NCBI RefSeq assembly: GCF_963675165.1
Contig: NC_087390.1
Coordinates: 1,135,501 to 1,199,500, forward strand
Direction of reading: 5' to 3'
Source: Halichondria panicea
Lineage: Eukaryota > Porifera > Demospongiae > Suberitida > Halichondriidae
DNA: 64,000 nucleotides
Below the pieces are notes generated by a model. The model worked only from the letters and a program-made list of their open reading frames with translations, ran no database searches and was not told the DNA's origin. Below are positions 47,401 through 58,290 of this stretch, in pieces; within the stretch, counting starts at the first letter, position 1, and every line of letters starts with the position of its first letter. The translations under genes were made by a program, and so were the position numbers.

Positions 47401-50400
47401 ATTATCATGTCACTAAGTGGAAGGTTGACATGATAATTTGGGATAGCCCTGGTCTACAAGATAGCACCGATAATGAGCAGTATCTGAAACAAATGAAGAA
47501 GAAGTGTCAGGAGAGAGATTTGACGATGTACTGTATCGATGTGCGTCAGACGAGGTTGATCAGTGGGAGTAGCAACCCAGACATTGTTGCAATGAAGAAA
47601 CTGACGCAAAAATTTAGTTCTCAGTTTTGGAACAACACCGTGATTGTTCTGACATTTTTCAATTACATTGCTAAAGAGGAAAAGATTATAGATCTTCCAC
47701 CTGCAGATAAGAAAACAGCAGTCGAGGCTAAACTGCAGGAGTGGAAAAATCAGATCGTGCACATTTTAACTCATGATGTAGAGATTGACCAAGAAGCTGC
47801 TGAGAAGGTACTCATTGTTCCGGCTGGTTACTACCGTAAGCCACATCTTCTAGTCTGTGACTATTGGCTATCGAACCTCTGGTTTCATTGCTTTGCTGCT
47901 ATTTCTACTCAGGAAGGCCGGTTAGCATTACTCAAAGCGAATTTCTATCGCATGAAAAAGGACACCAGAGTACAAAAAGAGGATTTTGAAAAAAATATAG
48001 AGGATCAGCCGATTGTGAAGATAAGTAGTTGGTGGCAAAAGTTGGTGCAATTACTTTTGGATATTTTTATTTATATAATTTTGTGATTTCCAAGAATACT
48101 TGTGTAGTACGCAACATGTTAAGATTTGCCTTTTGTTGTATACATGCACATTCTTTGCACCATGGACATTTTGTTGTTGTTGTTTTTTTTACCATGAAAA
48201 CATTTTTTGCCTGCATAAATAATATCAGGTAATGTACTCCTAATAATATCAATGTACAATCTGCTGCCTTTATGGCTATATAAGAAGTAGTATACCCTAA
48301 AGAATATACTCCACTCCTTGCCTCCATATATAGGTGTGAGTGCTGGCATAGACATTGACTCATTTGCGCCTCGTCTCTCATTCTTCTGGGGCATTGGTAT
48401 GACCTTCTACACTGAGATAGCCAAGATGAGGGCAGCCAGGAGACTCTGGGCTCACCTCATGAAGGAGAAGATGGGAGCAAAGAACCCAAAGTCTATGATC
48501 CTGCGATGTCACAGTCAGACCTCTGGATGGTCTCTCACTGCTCAGGTATAGGTGTGCATGAGTGTTTTTATTTGTAGACAGATGAATATACTTTTAGCGA
48601 GAAATTGTGTGTTAATTTGTGCCAGCTTCAGTTTAACTGTATGTAGGAAGAAGTATACCACTGTTCCCAGCCCATATTATTGTAGCTATATTAAATGCAT
48701 TGCCATTTGAGCTCTAATCTCTTACAGGACCCCTACAACAATATAATGCGTACGTGTATTGAAGCAATGGCAGCTGTGTTTGGAGGCACTCAGTCGCTAC
48801 ACACTAACTCGTTTGACGAGGCCCTCGCTCTGCCCACTCCCTTCTCAGCTCGTATTGCCAGGAACACCCAGATCATACTTCAGGAGGAGACGGGGATCAC
48901 CAAGGTTAGTGGTCGGTTAGTAGGTTTTGTCTTACTGACTATATGCATGTAAAGCCAGCTAGGCGAGGCTAGCTAGGATTGGCACTATTTTTGTAGAAGT
49001 TTACATTGGGAGTCATGTTCAGAAAGCATATATTCAATAATTAGAACTTTACCCCCCCCCCTTCCTTCTAGATAGGTGATCCTTGGGGAGGGTCTTATCT
49101 GATGGAGGCCCTCACTGATCAGGTGTACGAGTCAGCACTCAAGATCATCAATGAGGCACGTACAAGGGACACCGGCCTTACAGTTGTATATTCGCTCTAA
49201 TGAAAAGTGCTGTCTCTAACTTTCAAGTTTAATCATTCAAATTTCAACTCTGTAACTTGTCACACTGCATTAGTAATTGTTTCCCTTCTATATAGATTGA
49301 GGACATGGGTGGTATGGCTAAAGCTGTTGCCTCAGGCATGCCCAAGCTGAGGATAGAAGAGTCAGCTGCTAGGAGACAGGCTCGGATTGACTCGAAAACG
49401 GGTGAGTGAGTGCATGGTCCTGGTTAAGGTTCGTGATGATTGAATCAGTATAGTCTTGAAAGCTATAAGCATATTGTGTAGGCCTATAGGCTGATTATGT
49501 TGGTACAGTGACTTTATACATGTACCTGATGCATGTAGTAGCTAGGGTAATGTACGCTTATATCGTTTGTGTACTCAACAATGTTTTTATTAAAAGTACG
49601 CTCCAATTGTTAGATATTACTTCCTGCCACAGACACGATAGTTGGTGTGAACAAGTACACTCTGGACAAGGAGGAGCCATTGGAGGTGCTCTCCATCGAC
49701 AACGCTAAGACCATTGAATCACAGGTGAGAGGAATAGTTGCCAGGGATACCTGTCTGTAGTGATATAGTTGCCAGGGATACCTGTCTATTAGCTATCCTC
49801 CTTACTAATTGGGCAGACCAACAGTGGCTGCAATAAAGAGGTCGCCCTGCAACGTATACAAGTATGGATGTATTACATATCTAAGATGAGGTGAGCACAG
49901 TAGACAGGTTCACCCTCCTTTAAGAAATTGTTAGGCACCGAAATCGGTTACTAATAAAAATTATGTCTCATATTATTCATGACGGAATGTGACAAACAAG
50001 TAAAGTATATTCACGTGCATACCTACACACGCACATGTACACCATCTGTTGCAATATGAATAGAGCAATAATTATAGGCCATAGTTTGGTCCCCACGCCC
50101 ACTTCCTCTCCTTCTTGGTAGAGGCCTGTGGAGGGGAGGAGCTTATAACTATTGTCTAATCAGACCCACCACCATTGCAGAAACGTAAACTGGAGACCCT
50201 CCGCTCCACCAGAGACCAATCAGCTGTCAGCTCTGCCCTAACCGCCCTCACTCAAGCTGCTGAGAGTGGGGACGGCAATCTCCTTCACTTGTCCATTCAG
50301 GCATCACGTGCTCGCTGTACCGTGGGGGAGATATCAGATGCTCTGGAGAAGGTTCATGGTCGCCATGTTGCTGTGCCGAGGATGGTCAGTGGAGCGTACG

Positions 50401-51553
50401 TGTCCGAGTATGGACAAGCAGAGGAAGTGGACAAAGCTATGAGGAGAGTGGAGGTGTGTAGTGTGTGAGGGGTGTGTAGTGTGTGAGGGGTGTGAAGGTG
50501 TGTAGTGTGTGAGGAGTGTGGTGTGTGATGTGTGAGAGCATTGTGTCAACCAGTATAAGGCAATTATTTCTTTGGAACGGACATGCAATGAATGTAAGAA
50601 TATTAATCGTTGTTTGGTAGCATCTTGTTTTGATTCCTGAAATTAATTCATCCTCTCCCCATGTGTGCAGGCGTTTGAGGTTAGAGAGGGGCGTCGTCCT
50701 CGTATCCTGGTAGCCAAAGTGGGGGAGGATGGTCATGACAGAGGATACAAGGTCATCGCCACAGGGTTCACTGACCTGGGGTTCGATGTGGACATTGGAC
50801 CACTCTTCACGGTGAGTACAGATGACTGTGTTGAATCTCTGTACTAGACCTGGCTGAAAGGTACGTACGTACGCTAGTGAACGAGGCAAGCCTATAGGTA
50901 GTAGTGGCTGATAATTAATTTTAAGCCACTGCGAACCTCTTCATACCTTTAAAACTTCCTTTAGAATAGCGTCAGCTTAATTCAGAAACAAATATGTTTG
51001 CTATCCTCCTTCCTTAATTTTCCTCCAGACCCCCGCCCAGGTGGCCCAACAGGCAGTGGATGCTGACGTCCATGTGGTGGGTATCAGCTCCCTCGCTGGA
51101 GGTCACAAAGTCCTCGTCCCCAAGGTGAGGTGCTATACCCACTCACTCCAGTGGAGCCTCTGATTATATAGTGGGATAATTCATCACCGTTAATTGTCCT
51201 ATACTTAAACAGAGGTCCAATTCCTTCGATTAATTCCCTTTCTTTCCTAAACTCTATAGTCTTTAGAAACATTCCATGCAGTATAGCTGCATGGAATCGT
51301 AATATTGAGCTGATTTTCTTTGCTACAGGTAATTGAGGAGCTGGGGTCCCTGGGTCGCCCTAACATCCTGGTGGTGTGCGGGGGAGTTATCCCTCCCCAA
51401 GACTACGCTGCTCTCTACCAGTCTGGAGTGACGGCTATCTACGGCCCTGGTACCAGCATCCCTCTGGCTGCCTATGACCTGCTTGATGTTATTGAGAGTG
51501 CTCTTGACAATGGTGGCAGTGGGGGAGGAGGGAACGATAGACAGAAACTGTGA
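42985..51553 (+). CDS. MUT: Methylmalonyl-CoA mutase, mitochondrial (MUT-B, intact, 17 exons, 779 aa)
   Basis: Exons: 42985-43010, 43095-43193, 43724-43856, 44057-44188, 44446-44631, 44910-45014, 45207-45341, 45680-45797, 48334-48545, 48728-48904, 49072-49155, 49296-49401, 49633-49724, 50181-50453, 50671-50811, 51029-51124, 51329-51553. Phases agree throughout. The enzyme converts (R)-methylmalonyl-CoA to succinyl-CoA with adenosylcobalamin in the mitochondrial matrix (propionate breakdown). The N-terminus is Arg-rich and uncharged-acidic (MLRGSKYLR), fitting a mitochondrial presequence. Family landmarks include [51 protein letters not shown] and [16 protein letters not shown]. The cobalamin-binding DGHDRG is at about 646-651, with the axial His at 648. 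The C-terminus has a Gly-rich extension. Exon 11 uses a GC donor. Intron 8 (2.5 kb) contains an AIG1-like gene. Confidence 0.95.
44338..44445. repeat. (CA)n microsatellite with CGCA variants
   Basis: About 100 bp of CA repeats lead directly into the splice acceptor of MUT-B exon 5. The ORFs of His-Thr or Val-Cys repeats predicted here are artefacts of the repeat. Confidence 0.9.
46934..46973. promoter_or_regulatory. Perfect hairpin upstream of the nested GTPase
   Basis: CCAAGGGCGTATAC and GTATACGCCCTTGG form an exact 14-bp inverted pair around a 3-base loop; the arms extend to GTAC with one extra base. It lies about 70-110 bp upstream of the start of the GTPase at 47043, so it could be in its promoter or 5' UTR. 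No matching hairpin is seen upstream of the second GTPase at 52680. Function is unknown. Confidence 0.5.
47043..48086 (+). CDS. AIG1/GIMAP-like GTPase nested in MUT-B intron 8 (347 aa)
   Basis: Intronless, same strand as MUT. The start was chosen at MATKYDPS, matching the MATKNDSC start of the second copy; a Met 12 codons upstream only adds an AT-rich leader. After an acidic N-terminal region of about 80 residues come the P-loop [18 protein letters not shown] (about 97-114), a Thr-rich switch (ACTTKV), and G3 as [10 protein letters not shown]. The usual T-K-x-D base-recognition motif is not evident; [13 protein letters not shown] takes its place. This fits septin/AIG1-type (TRAFAC) GTPases, which act on intracellular membranes and in immune cells of other animals; the role here is inferred. 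Compared with the 52680 copy, the C-terminus diverges after QPIV and ends in [18 protein letters not shown], so the glycine-zipper tail is lost, probably by frameshift. Confidence 0.82.
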   Translation: MATKYDPSIEEQGLLSPIDSFREEDPVPVSDDALRVDTDEEKDYDERKFYRFVDNFPEELKGKCDPSQVKAAYKNAKQLRILVTGKTGSGKSTLINGILGVAVAKEGDSISKACTTKVTDYHVTKWKVDMIIWDSPGLQDSTDNEQYLKQMKKKCQERDLTMYCIDVRQTRLISGSSNPDIVAMKKLTQKFSSQFWNNTVIVLTFFNYIAKEEKIIDLPPADKKTAVEAKLQEWKNQIVHILTHDVEIDQEAAEKVLIVPAGYYRKPHLLVCDYWLSNLWFHCFAAISTQEGRLALLKANFYRMKKDTRVQKEDFEKNIEDQPIVKISSWWQKLVQLLLDIFIYIIL

Positions 51554-51954
51554 ACATGACTCCGTATATAGTTAATGTTCATACTTATGTGACATTATAA
51601 TTTATTTCTGTTTGTTTCATTCAGTATTATTTTAATTATGATCAACTTATATAATCACGATTGCTCATGATTGCATTATCATGCGGAAACACTTCAGAGC
51701 TATGAGAGATCAAATTTTACACGGCCAAAATCCATATATAGGTTTGTTTCAGGCTATTAGTATTAGGTGCTATCACATGTACATATTCTTCACTAATACT
51801 TGGAGTTTTCATATTCTCAGTACATTTTTTATCCCCCCCCCTAGCCTCGAGATCAGGCCGATTAAAATACGTGCAGGCTTTGAGGTTACAATATATATAT
51901 GTACATGTATATCGTATAGCCATGCATGCATGCATGCATAATTATAATTATCTG

Positions 51955-54722
51955 CAGATATTGTTTGATGGAGTCATGACTCAACCTTCAACAAGATGTC
52001 TGTTTCATCTGTCAACTGAAAGGTCAGCAGCATTATAGGTATTGAACCTGTTGCAGAATCCATGAGAATCTGGCACACACAACAACCCTCCTTCAGAACC
52101 ATAGCTGAAAAGGAGGCTGGTGGTGACCTTGTACTGGAGAGTTGGCCTTTCTGTGGCTGAAGGGCTAGAATTGCAGGACAGGTGTGTGAGGTATGCATGG
52201 GTGTGGGGTGTGGGGTGTGTTGGTGTGTGGGTGTGAAGCTATATATACTATACATGGTATTTAATAGTCATCAATGTGTTCTAGGGTGCTTCCCGGCCTG
52301 CACTGCCCTGCAGTAAATGCATGTGGGTGTGTATATATATATATATATATATAGTGCTATATAGCAAAGCACCCCTGGTAGTTTTAGAAGAGAAGATGTG
52401 TAGATCTAACTGTTTCAATATCTTTCTAATGGTCATGTGACTCATCGCACATTCATAAGGATATTGAAGGCATGTATTCGTACTTATAAAATTATAGTTA
52501 TTGTAAAATATGTGTGTATAACCACATGGGTTCATAGTTCATAATATTCATTAGTTTCGCTATACTCCCCTTTGAGAGCTCATTCTTTGAATGTATTTAA
52601 CACTGATCACAATAATAAGGAGAGTGTGTGTTAGTCAGTCAGAGTCTGTTTGAGTATAGTATACATACTATAGCTAATTATGGCCACAAAAAACGACTCT
52701 TGCATAGAAAAGTTTGAACGTTTATCAACCGATGACAAGGTAGTCTCTGATAAGACGGATACAGATGACGACACATCTGAAATTTCTGCTGGTACTCAAC
52801 AGCAAGGCAGCTCAAAAACTAAAGTTCGAACTAAAGTTGAAAACGAGTTCTACAAATTTCTCAAAAATTTACCAGAAGAATTAAAAGGTAAAATTGACCC
52901 CAAACAAATGAAGACAGTGTACGAAAATGCTAAATCTTTCAAACTTCTTGTGACTGGAAAAACTGGCTCTGGGAAGTCTACTCTTGTTAATGGAATTCTT
53001 GGAGTTACTTTACCTAAAGCTAAAGAAGGAAGCAGTATTACCAAGGCCTGCACAACTGATGTCGAAGCCTTTTATACCAAAAAGGAGGACATCGACATGA
53101 CGATTTGGGACAGCCCTGGTCTACAAGATGGCACCGATAACGAGGATTACCTGCAACAAATGAAGGAGATGTGCCAGGAGAGAGATTTGACCATGTACTG
53201 TATCGATGTACACCAGACAAGATTCATCAGTGGTGGGGATGACAACCCAGATGTTGTTGCGATGAAGAAACTTACGAGAGAATTTGGTCCTCAGTTTTGG
53301 AGCAACACCGTCATTGTTCTGACCTTTTCCAATTACATTGCCGATGATGTTCACATCAAATATCTCCCACTCGCAGAAAAGAAAATAGCAGTCGAGGCTA
53401 AACTGCAGGAATGGAAAAATCAGATCGTGCACATTTTAACCCATGATGTAGAGATTGACCAACAAGTTGCTGAGAAGATACTCATTGTTCCGGCTGGGTA
53501 TTATCGTGAACCAGATCTTCCAGTCTGCAAGTATTGGCTATCGAACCTCTGGTTTCATTGCTTTGCTGCTATTTCTACTTGGGAAGGCCGGTTAGTGTTA
53601 CTCAAAACAAATGCTGATCGCATGAAAAGAGACACTGATGTACAAGAAGATGATTTTAAAAAGCCTATAGGGCAGCAGCCGATTGTGTATGACAATAAAA
53701 AGATAGAGTATATGCTACGTAAAGCAAATGTAATAGGGGGTGTGGGTGGGTTTATTACACTTGGCACTATTGGAGCTCTTATTGGTATTGTTGGAGGCCC
53801 TCCTGGAATAATAGTTGGTTTGATCGTTGGAGCGTACGTTGGAGCCGTGAGTGGTGCTGTCGCTGGCACAGCTATCGCAGCAAAGTTAGACTAAACAACT
53901 CTTAGAATTATGTATGTATAAATAATGGTGTTTGTCCTGTTGCACGTATATATACTTAATTAATTGCTTTCGTTGTATCATGCACTCCTGGTTGTATCCA
54001 TTCATTGCTTTTTTACCCTGATAAAGAAATTAATGTTGTTGTTGCTGAAACATTTGTAATTACAGAGCCTGTTATCAAAAATGCTATAATCTCTATAAAG
54101 CTGTTGCTTCAGGCATGGCCAAGCTGCATGAGGATAGAAGAGTCAGCTGCCAGGAGGTGCTCTCCATAGACAACGCTAAGACCATGAAACACAGGTGAGC
54201 GGAAAACAGTTGCCATGCATGCATGCGCAGTAATATACCATAGTATATATATAGTGTTCCCCCTTGTTTGGGCAGACCAACAGTGGCTGCTAGGTTTCTT
54301 GTTTTTTGTGTGTGTTTACATAACTTCAAACTGTAATTATTCATAACTTAATGTGACAAACAATAATTGAAGTCTATATTCACGTGCATACGTACATTGT
54401 ACATGTATACCACCTGCTTTAAATGAAAGAGGTGGTATATAGCCTATAATTATATGCATGTTGTCAAATCAGATCACCACTCCCCCACCATTGCAGAAAT
54501 GTAAAGGAGAACGTTTAAGAGGAAATGCATGGATAAGGCTATGAGAAGAGTGTAGGTGTGCATGTAGAGTGTTGACGGCTATAATATACGGCCCTGCATG
54601 GTACTAGCACCCCTCTGGCTGCCTATGATCTGCTTGATGTTGATTATTTGTCACGTTGAAAGTGCTCTGGACAATGGTGGCAGTGGAGGAGGGAACGATA
54701 GCTAGACAGAAATTGTAAACAT
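51955..54722 (+). pseudogene. MUT: Methylmalonyl-CoA mutase, degraded third copy (MUT-C)
   Basis: Fragments occur in gene order and orientation. An exon 6 piece lies at about 51957-52008 (TTGTTTGATGGAGTCATGAC, then AACAAGATGTCTGTTTC) and an exon 8 piece at about 52045-52185, ending AGGACAGGTGTGTGAGG as in MUT-B. Exon 12 is joined directly to exon 13 at 54098-54195. An exon 14 scrap lies near 54525-54560, and exon 17 at about 54590-54722. All frames are broken. Intron sequence is retained, so this is a DNA-level duplicate, not a retrocopy. The AIG1-like gene at 52680 lies between the exon 8 and exon 12 pieces, matching the nested gene in MUT-B. Confidence 0.82.
52680..53894 (+). CDS. AIG1/GIMAP-like GTPase with glycine-zipper tail (404 aa)
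   Basis: Intronless. P-loop [18 protein letters not shown] (about 98-115), switch region with ITKACTTDV, G3 [14 protein letters not shown], and VIVLTFSNYIADD where G4 would be. The middle part is closely similar to the 47043 protein ([28 protein letters not shown]). The C-terminal 55 residues are Gly/Ala/Ile-rich (GGVGGFITLGTIGALIG, VGAYVGAVSGAVAGTAIAA), a glycine-zipper hairpin that could insert in or bridge membranes. The upstream DNA resembles that of the other copy (ACTCCC-TTTGAGA and TTTGAATGT near 52.57-52.59 kb against 46.67-46.70 kb), so promoter and gene were duplicated together. Family function in membrane or immune processes is established elsewhere; here it is inference. Confidence 0.88.
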   Translation: MATKNDSCIEKFERLSTDDKVVSDKTDTDDDTSEISAGTQQQGSSKTKVRTKVENEFYKFLKNLPEELKGKIDPKQMKTVYENAKSFKLLVTGKTGSGKSTLVNGILGVTLPKAKEGSSITKACTTDVEAFYTKKEDIDMTIWDSPGLQDGTDNEDYLQQMKEMCQERDLTMYCIDVHQTRFISGGDDNPDVVAMKKLTREFGPQFWSNTVIVLTFSNYIADDVHIKYLPLAEKKIAVEAKLQEWKNQIVHILTHDVEIDQQVAEKILIVPAGYYREPDLPVCKYWLSNLWFHCFAAISTWEGRLVLLKTNADRMKRDTDVQEDDFKKPIGQQPIVYDNKKIEYMLRKANVIGGVGGFITLGTIGALIGIVGGPPGIIVGLIVGAYVGAVSGAVAGTAIAAKLD

Positions 54723-54949
54723 GACTCAATTAATGTTCGTACTTATGTAACAGCAATTATAATTATATCCAGGCATGTGTGGATCCATGTTTGTGTTCAT
54801 GCATCTGTGCTCATTATGCATGCAAAACTGACACAATCAATTTGAGAACTTATTCTGAACCTATGCATGAGTATAATTATAATTATATAACATACTTTCA
54901 AAGAATGAAACAAATTTATAAGTGATGATTGAAATGTATTTCCTGTTAG

Positions 54950-55435
54950 CTATCTAGCATTCAATTGTTTTCTCATCCACTCTGAGTCCTCGTAATATTT
55001 GTTATCACCTAGCCTCAGGGCGGCTCGTTTGTAGAAGTAGTAGAATATCACCGCTATAAGCTTCTGAAGTACGTACACAGCTTGAAGACCCTCAGTCCAA
55101 TGGTACATGATGGGCTGCTCCCACCTTACGGCTAAATTCCATATTTGGTATGCAACCGTTAGCGACAGGTACAGTAGTCCAATGAGTAGAGACGCAGAGA
55201 ATTTCTTGATGAGACTTGAAATTAGTCCAGCCTTGAATGCGAACGTGCTAAAGAAGGCAACAAATAGGAGAATGATGGAGAAGACGAGGGCAATATCTTG
55301 TACCATGTAGAGGACTAACAGAACGATTGTGTTCTGTCCCAGTAGGATTGAGAATGAGTTACAGACCAGGTCCACCAGTAGAAGCAGTAGTTGAAGCGTG
55401 AGGATGATCGTATAGCCAGAATTAAGTAACACCAT
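54950..55435 (-). CDS. TMEM138: Transmembrane protein 138
   Basis: Intronless ORF of 161 residues; the family is about 162. It has four hydrophobic segments (roughly 8-28, 37-62, 77-97, 115-140) and the family's conserved end: YFYKRAALRLGDNKYYEDSE and WMRKQL. The pattern L-x-L-Q-L-L-L-L-x-x-D-L-x-x-N-S-F near the start also matches. TMEM138 works at the ciliary base and transition zone in animals, so a flagellated cell type such as a sponge choanocyte is a sensible site. It is head to head with NDUFS1, 343 bp apart. An intronless form next to multi-exon genes may reflect intron loss or an old retrocopy. Confidence 0.93.
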   Translation of the reverse strand: MVLLNSGYTIILTLQLLLLLVDLVCNSFSILLGQNTIVLLVLYMVQDIALVFSIILLFVAFFSTFAFKAGLISSLIKKFSASLLIGLLYLSLTVAYQIWNLAVRWEQPIMYHWTEGLQAVYVLQKLIAVIFYYFYKRAALRLGDNKYYEDSEWMRKQLNAR

Positions 55436-55778
55436 CTCTCAGCTCATGTTTTGTAGTAGGAGGTACAGTTGTTATGGATACAAGAAAAGTTCTATTTCAG
55501 GAGCACCTCTGTTCATCTGTTCTTTGGATTTGCTGTTCCACAACGTCCACAGAAGTCTTTACAGCAGCATAGGGCACTGTCTGAGATTGCACACACCATT
55601 GACCAAACAAATGAAGCTAGACTTGGATAATATCCCACCTCCAAAACCTGCATCTGCAGCAATGGTCAGCCCCTCCCCCTTTTCTGCACACGTGAATTTA
55701 GCTAGAAACACATGACACAGTGAGATCCACAAGATCAGAAGAAGAGTTTCTGATCTTCTCTTGTCTCTCTTCCTAAGG
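55436..55778. promoter_or_regulatory. Divergent promoter region between TMEM138 and NDUFS1
   Basis: The two start codons are 343 bp apart on opposite strands. The segment GCCCCTCCCCCTTTTCTGCA lies near 55670-55688, similar to motifs in the NLR/MUT divergent regions. Also present is an inverted pair AAGATCAGAAGA / TCTGATCTTCTC near 55730-55760. The promoter role is inferred. Confidence 0.4.
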
Positions 55779-58207
55779 ATGCTACGTCACTTGGCAAGGA
55801 GAGCTTGTAGCCTACCCAGGGCTATAGGTAAGAACATTTGTGCTTACTGCTAAACCTTGATGTACATGAACTAAATAAAAATACAAATAATTCCAAGAAA
55901 TTTCATAATTTAATTTTATCCATTTCCGTGCACACACAGGTGGTACCCAGCATGCATACAGTGCTGCGGCTGGAGAGCCTCCCAAGAAAGTCGAAGTGTT
56001 TGTGGACGATAAGCAAGTGATGGTCGACCCAGGTACCACAGTCCTACAGGCGTGTGCGATGGTTGGCGTGGAGATACCGAGGTATTGTTATCACGAAAGG
56101 CTCTCAATTGCCGGGAACTGTCGAATGTGTTTGGTGGAGATTGAGAAGTCCCCTAAACCAGTGGCAGCCTGTGCAATGCCTGTCATGGCTGGCTGGAGGA
56201 TCAAGACCAACTCTGAAATCACAAGGAAGGCAAGGTTAGAGATGTTCTCCTACTAACTGTACGGCTATTTGTGTAGGTCATAAAGCATACCACTAGTATC
56301 TGCATACAGTGTGCATTTCTACACTTTTGCTAGCTATTGAGTATTTTTCTTTTAGTCATGTTCACACAAATCCCTACCCACCGTTTGCATAAGAAGCTCT
56401 GAGCAAAGACTGTGTACAGATATTCCTATAGAGATTCCTTCCACACACCACCCACACCACACACACTTAGGGAGGGTGTGATGGAGTTCCTGCTAGTGAA
56501 CCATCCACTGGACTGCCCCATCTGTGACCAAGGTGGAGAGTGTGACCTACAAGACCAGTCAATGGTGTTCGGGAGCGATAGAAGTCGATTCGTGGACAAT
56601 CAGTACTCAGGGAAGAGGGCGGTGGAGGATAAGAACATTGGTCCCCTCGTGAAGACCATCATGACTCGCTGCATCCACTGCACCAGGTGTATCAGGTAAG
56701 TGTGTGTGTGGGGGAGGGGGGTTAGTTCATTCAACTGCGTAGTGGTGTCAATCGTGATGGCGTAGTACTGTATTTAACGAAAATTACAAAATTCTCTTCA
56801 TACTCTCAGTATGTACTGTGAGAGCCATAGCGCCTAAACTTACTGTACGCCGTCGTTACGATTAGTCAATTACTTCGATTACTGTACATGTCATGATAAT
56901 TGTCTGTACGCAAAATATACAGTGGCTTAAGTTAAGTTGGTTCAATACATTTTACTGTACAAATAGTACGTACATGTATACAGTGGCTAAAAAAGTAATG
57001 CTAATAGCTCAGTACTTACAGCACCAACTTTAGTCTGAGTTGCCCATTCTCTGCCCCTCCTCAGGTTTGGCACAGAGGTGGCTGGAGTGGAGGACCTGGG
57101 CACCACTGGCAGAGGGGGGGACATGCAGGTCGGCACTTATGTTGAGAAGATGTTCAGGTCCGAACTATCGGGAAATGTCATCGGTGAGTTGTGGAGTGAA
57201 CTTTGCAATACAGATTATTGTAGGACTTGTAAAGACTCACTCCAGTTATGTCTGTACTGTAATTTTAGCTAACGTAAAGCGGAGTAGGATCTTTGTTAGG
57301 CCATAACTTGCGTTCTGGTCGTCCAATTCCTATAAATTTTTGAACTTTTGAAAGCCTGAAATGATATCTTTGAAATGGTGGGTTTGAAACAGAGGTCATT
57401 TTGGGGCCATTTTCGACAAGGAGGGAACAGTGAAAAATAATTATAGTGAGAGCCCTCTCAATGAGTTCACATCGTACAGACACTGTAGCTAATGAGATTC
57501 CTCTGATTCCCTGCAGACTTGTGTCCGGTTGGAGCGCTTACGTCCAAACCTTACTCCTTCACTGCCAGACCCTGGGAGCTCAGGTAACTATCACTCAGCC
57601 TTTGTGCAGCTATACATACGTTTAATATAAACGATTACCCTGCTGTGTTTTTGAGCTTCCTCAAGGTAGCTCATACTTACTTACTCAGTTGTCTATAATT
57701 CATTCTCTTGAAACCCCTCCCCCCTTGTCCCTGTAGGAAGACTGACTCAGTGGATGTGCTGGATGCAGTAGGTAGTAACATAGTAGTCAACACTCGTGGT
57801 GGAGAGGTGATGAGGATCCTGCCTCGGCTTAATGAAGACATCAATGAGGAGTGGATCTCAGACAAGACACGGTGGGTCACATGACTACCTGGTATATACA
57901 CCACACTAGATGCTTAGTGCACAGTGTAGTGTGTTGTAGCTATCAAGGCTACTGTAGGTACCTCTGATGATAGTATTGCTTGAGCAGGCTAACTCCATTG
58001 ATGTAGTGTGCAGTATTAATAATAAGTACAGTCTAAAAATTTACGCTACTCCCGTTTATGCATGTAGCATGTTTATGGTGTACATAATTGTACATGTACA
58101 TTGTATGTTGTTGAGTCCTTTTTTTCAACTAAATGCTATGAACTATCTAACTTGTATTCCTTAATTTTGTGTTTTTAGTGTGTTTTGACAACCCCCACCC
58201 CACACAC

Positions 58208-58290
<83 letters not shown>

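Noticed and set aside
48067..48394. Overlapping minus-strand ORFs downstream of the nested GTPase
   Set aside because: They cover MUT-B intron 8 and part of exon 9 in antisense; no similarity to any family I know.
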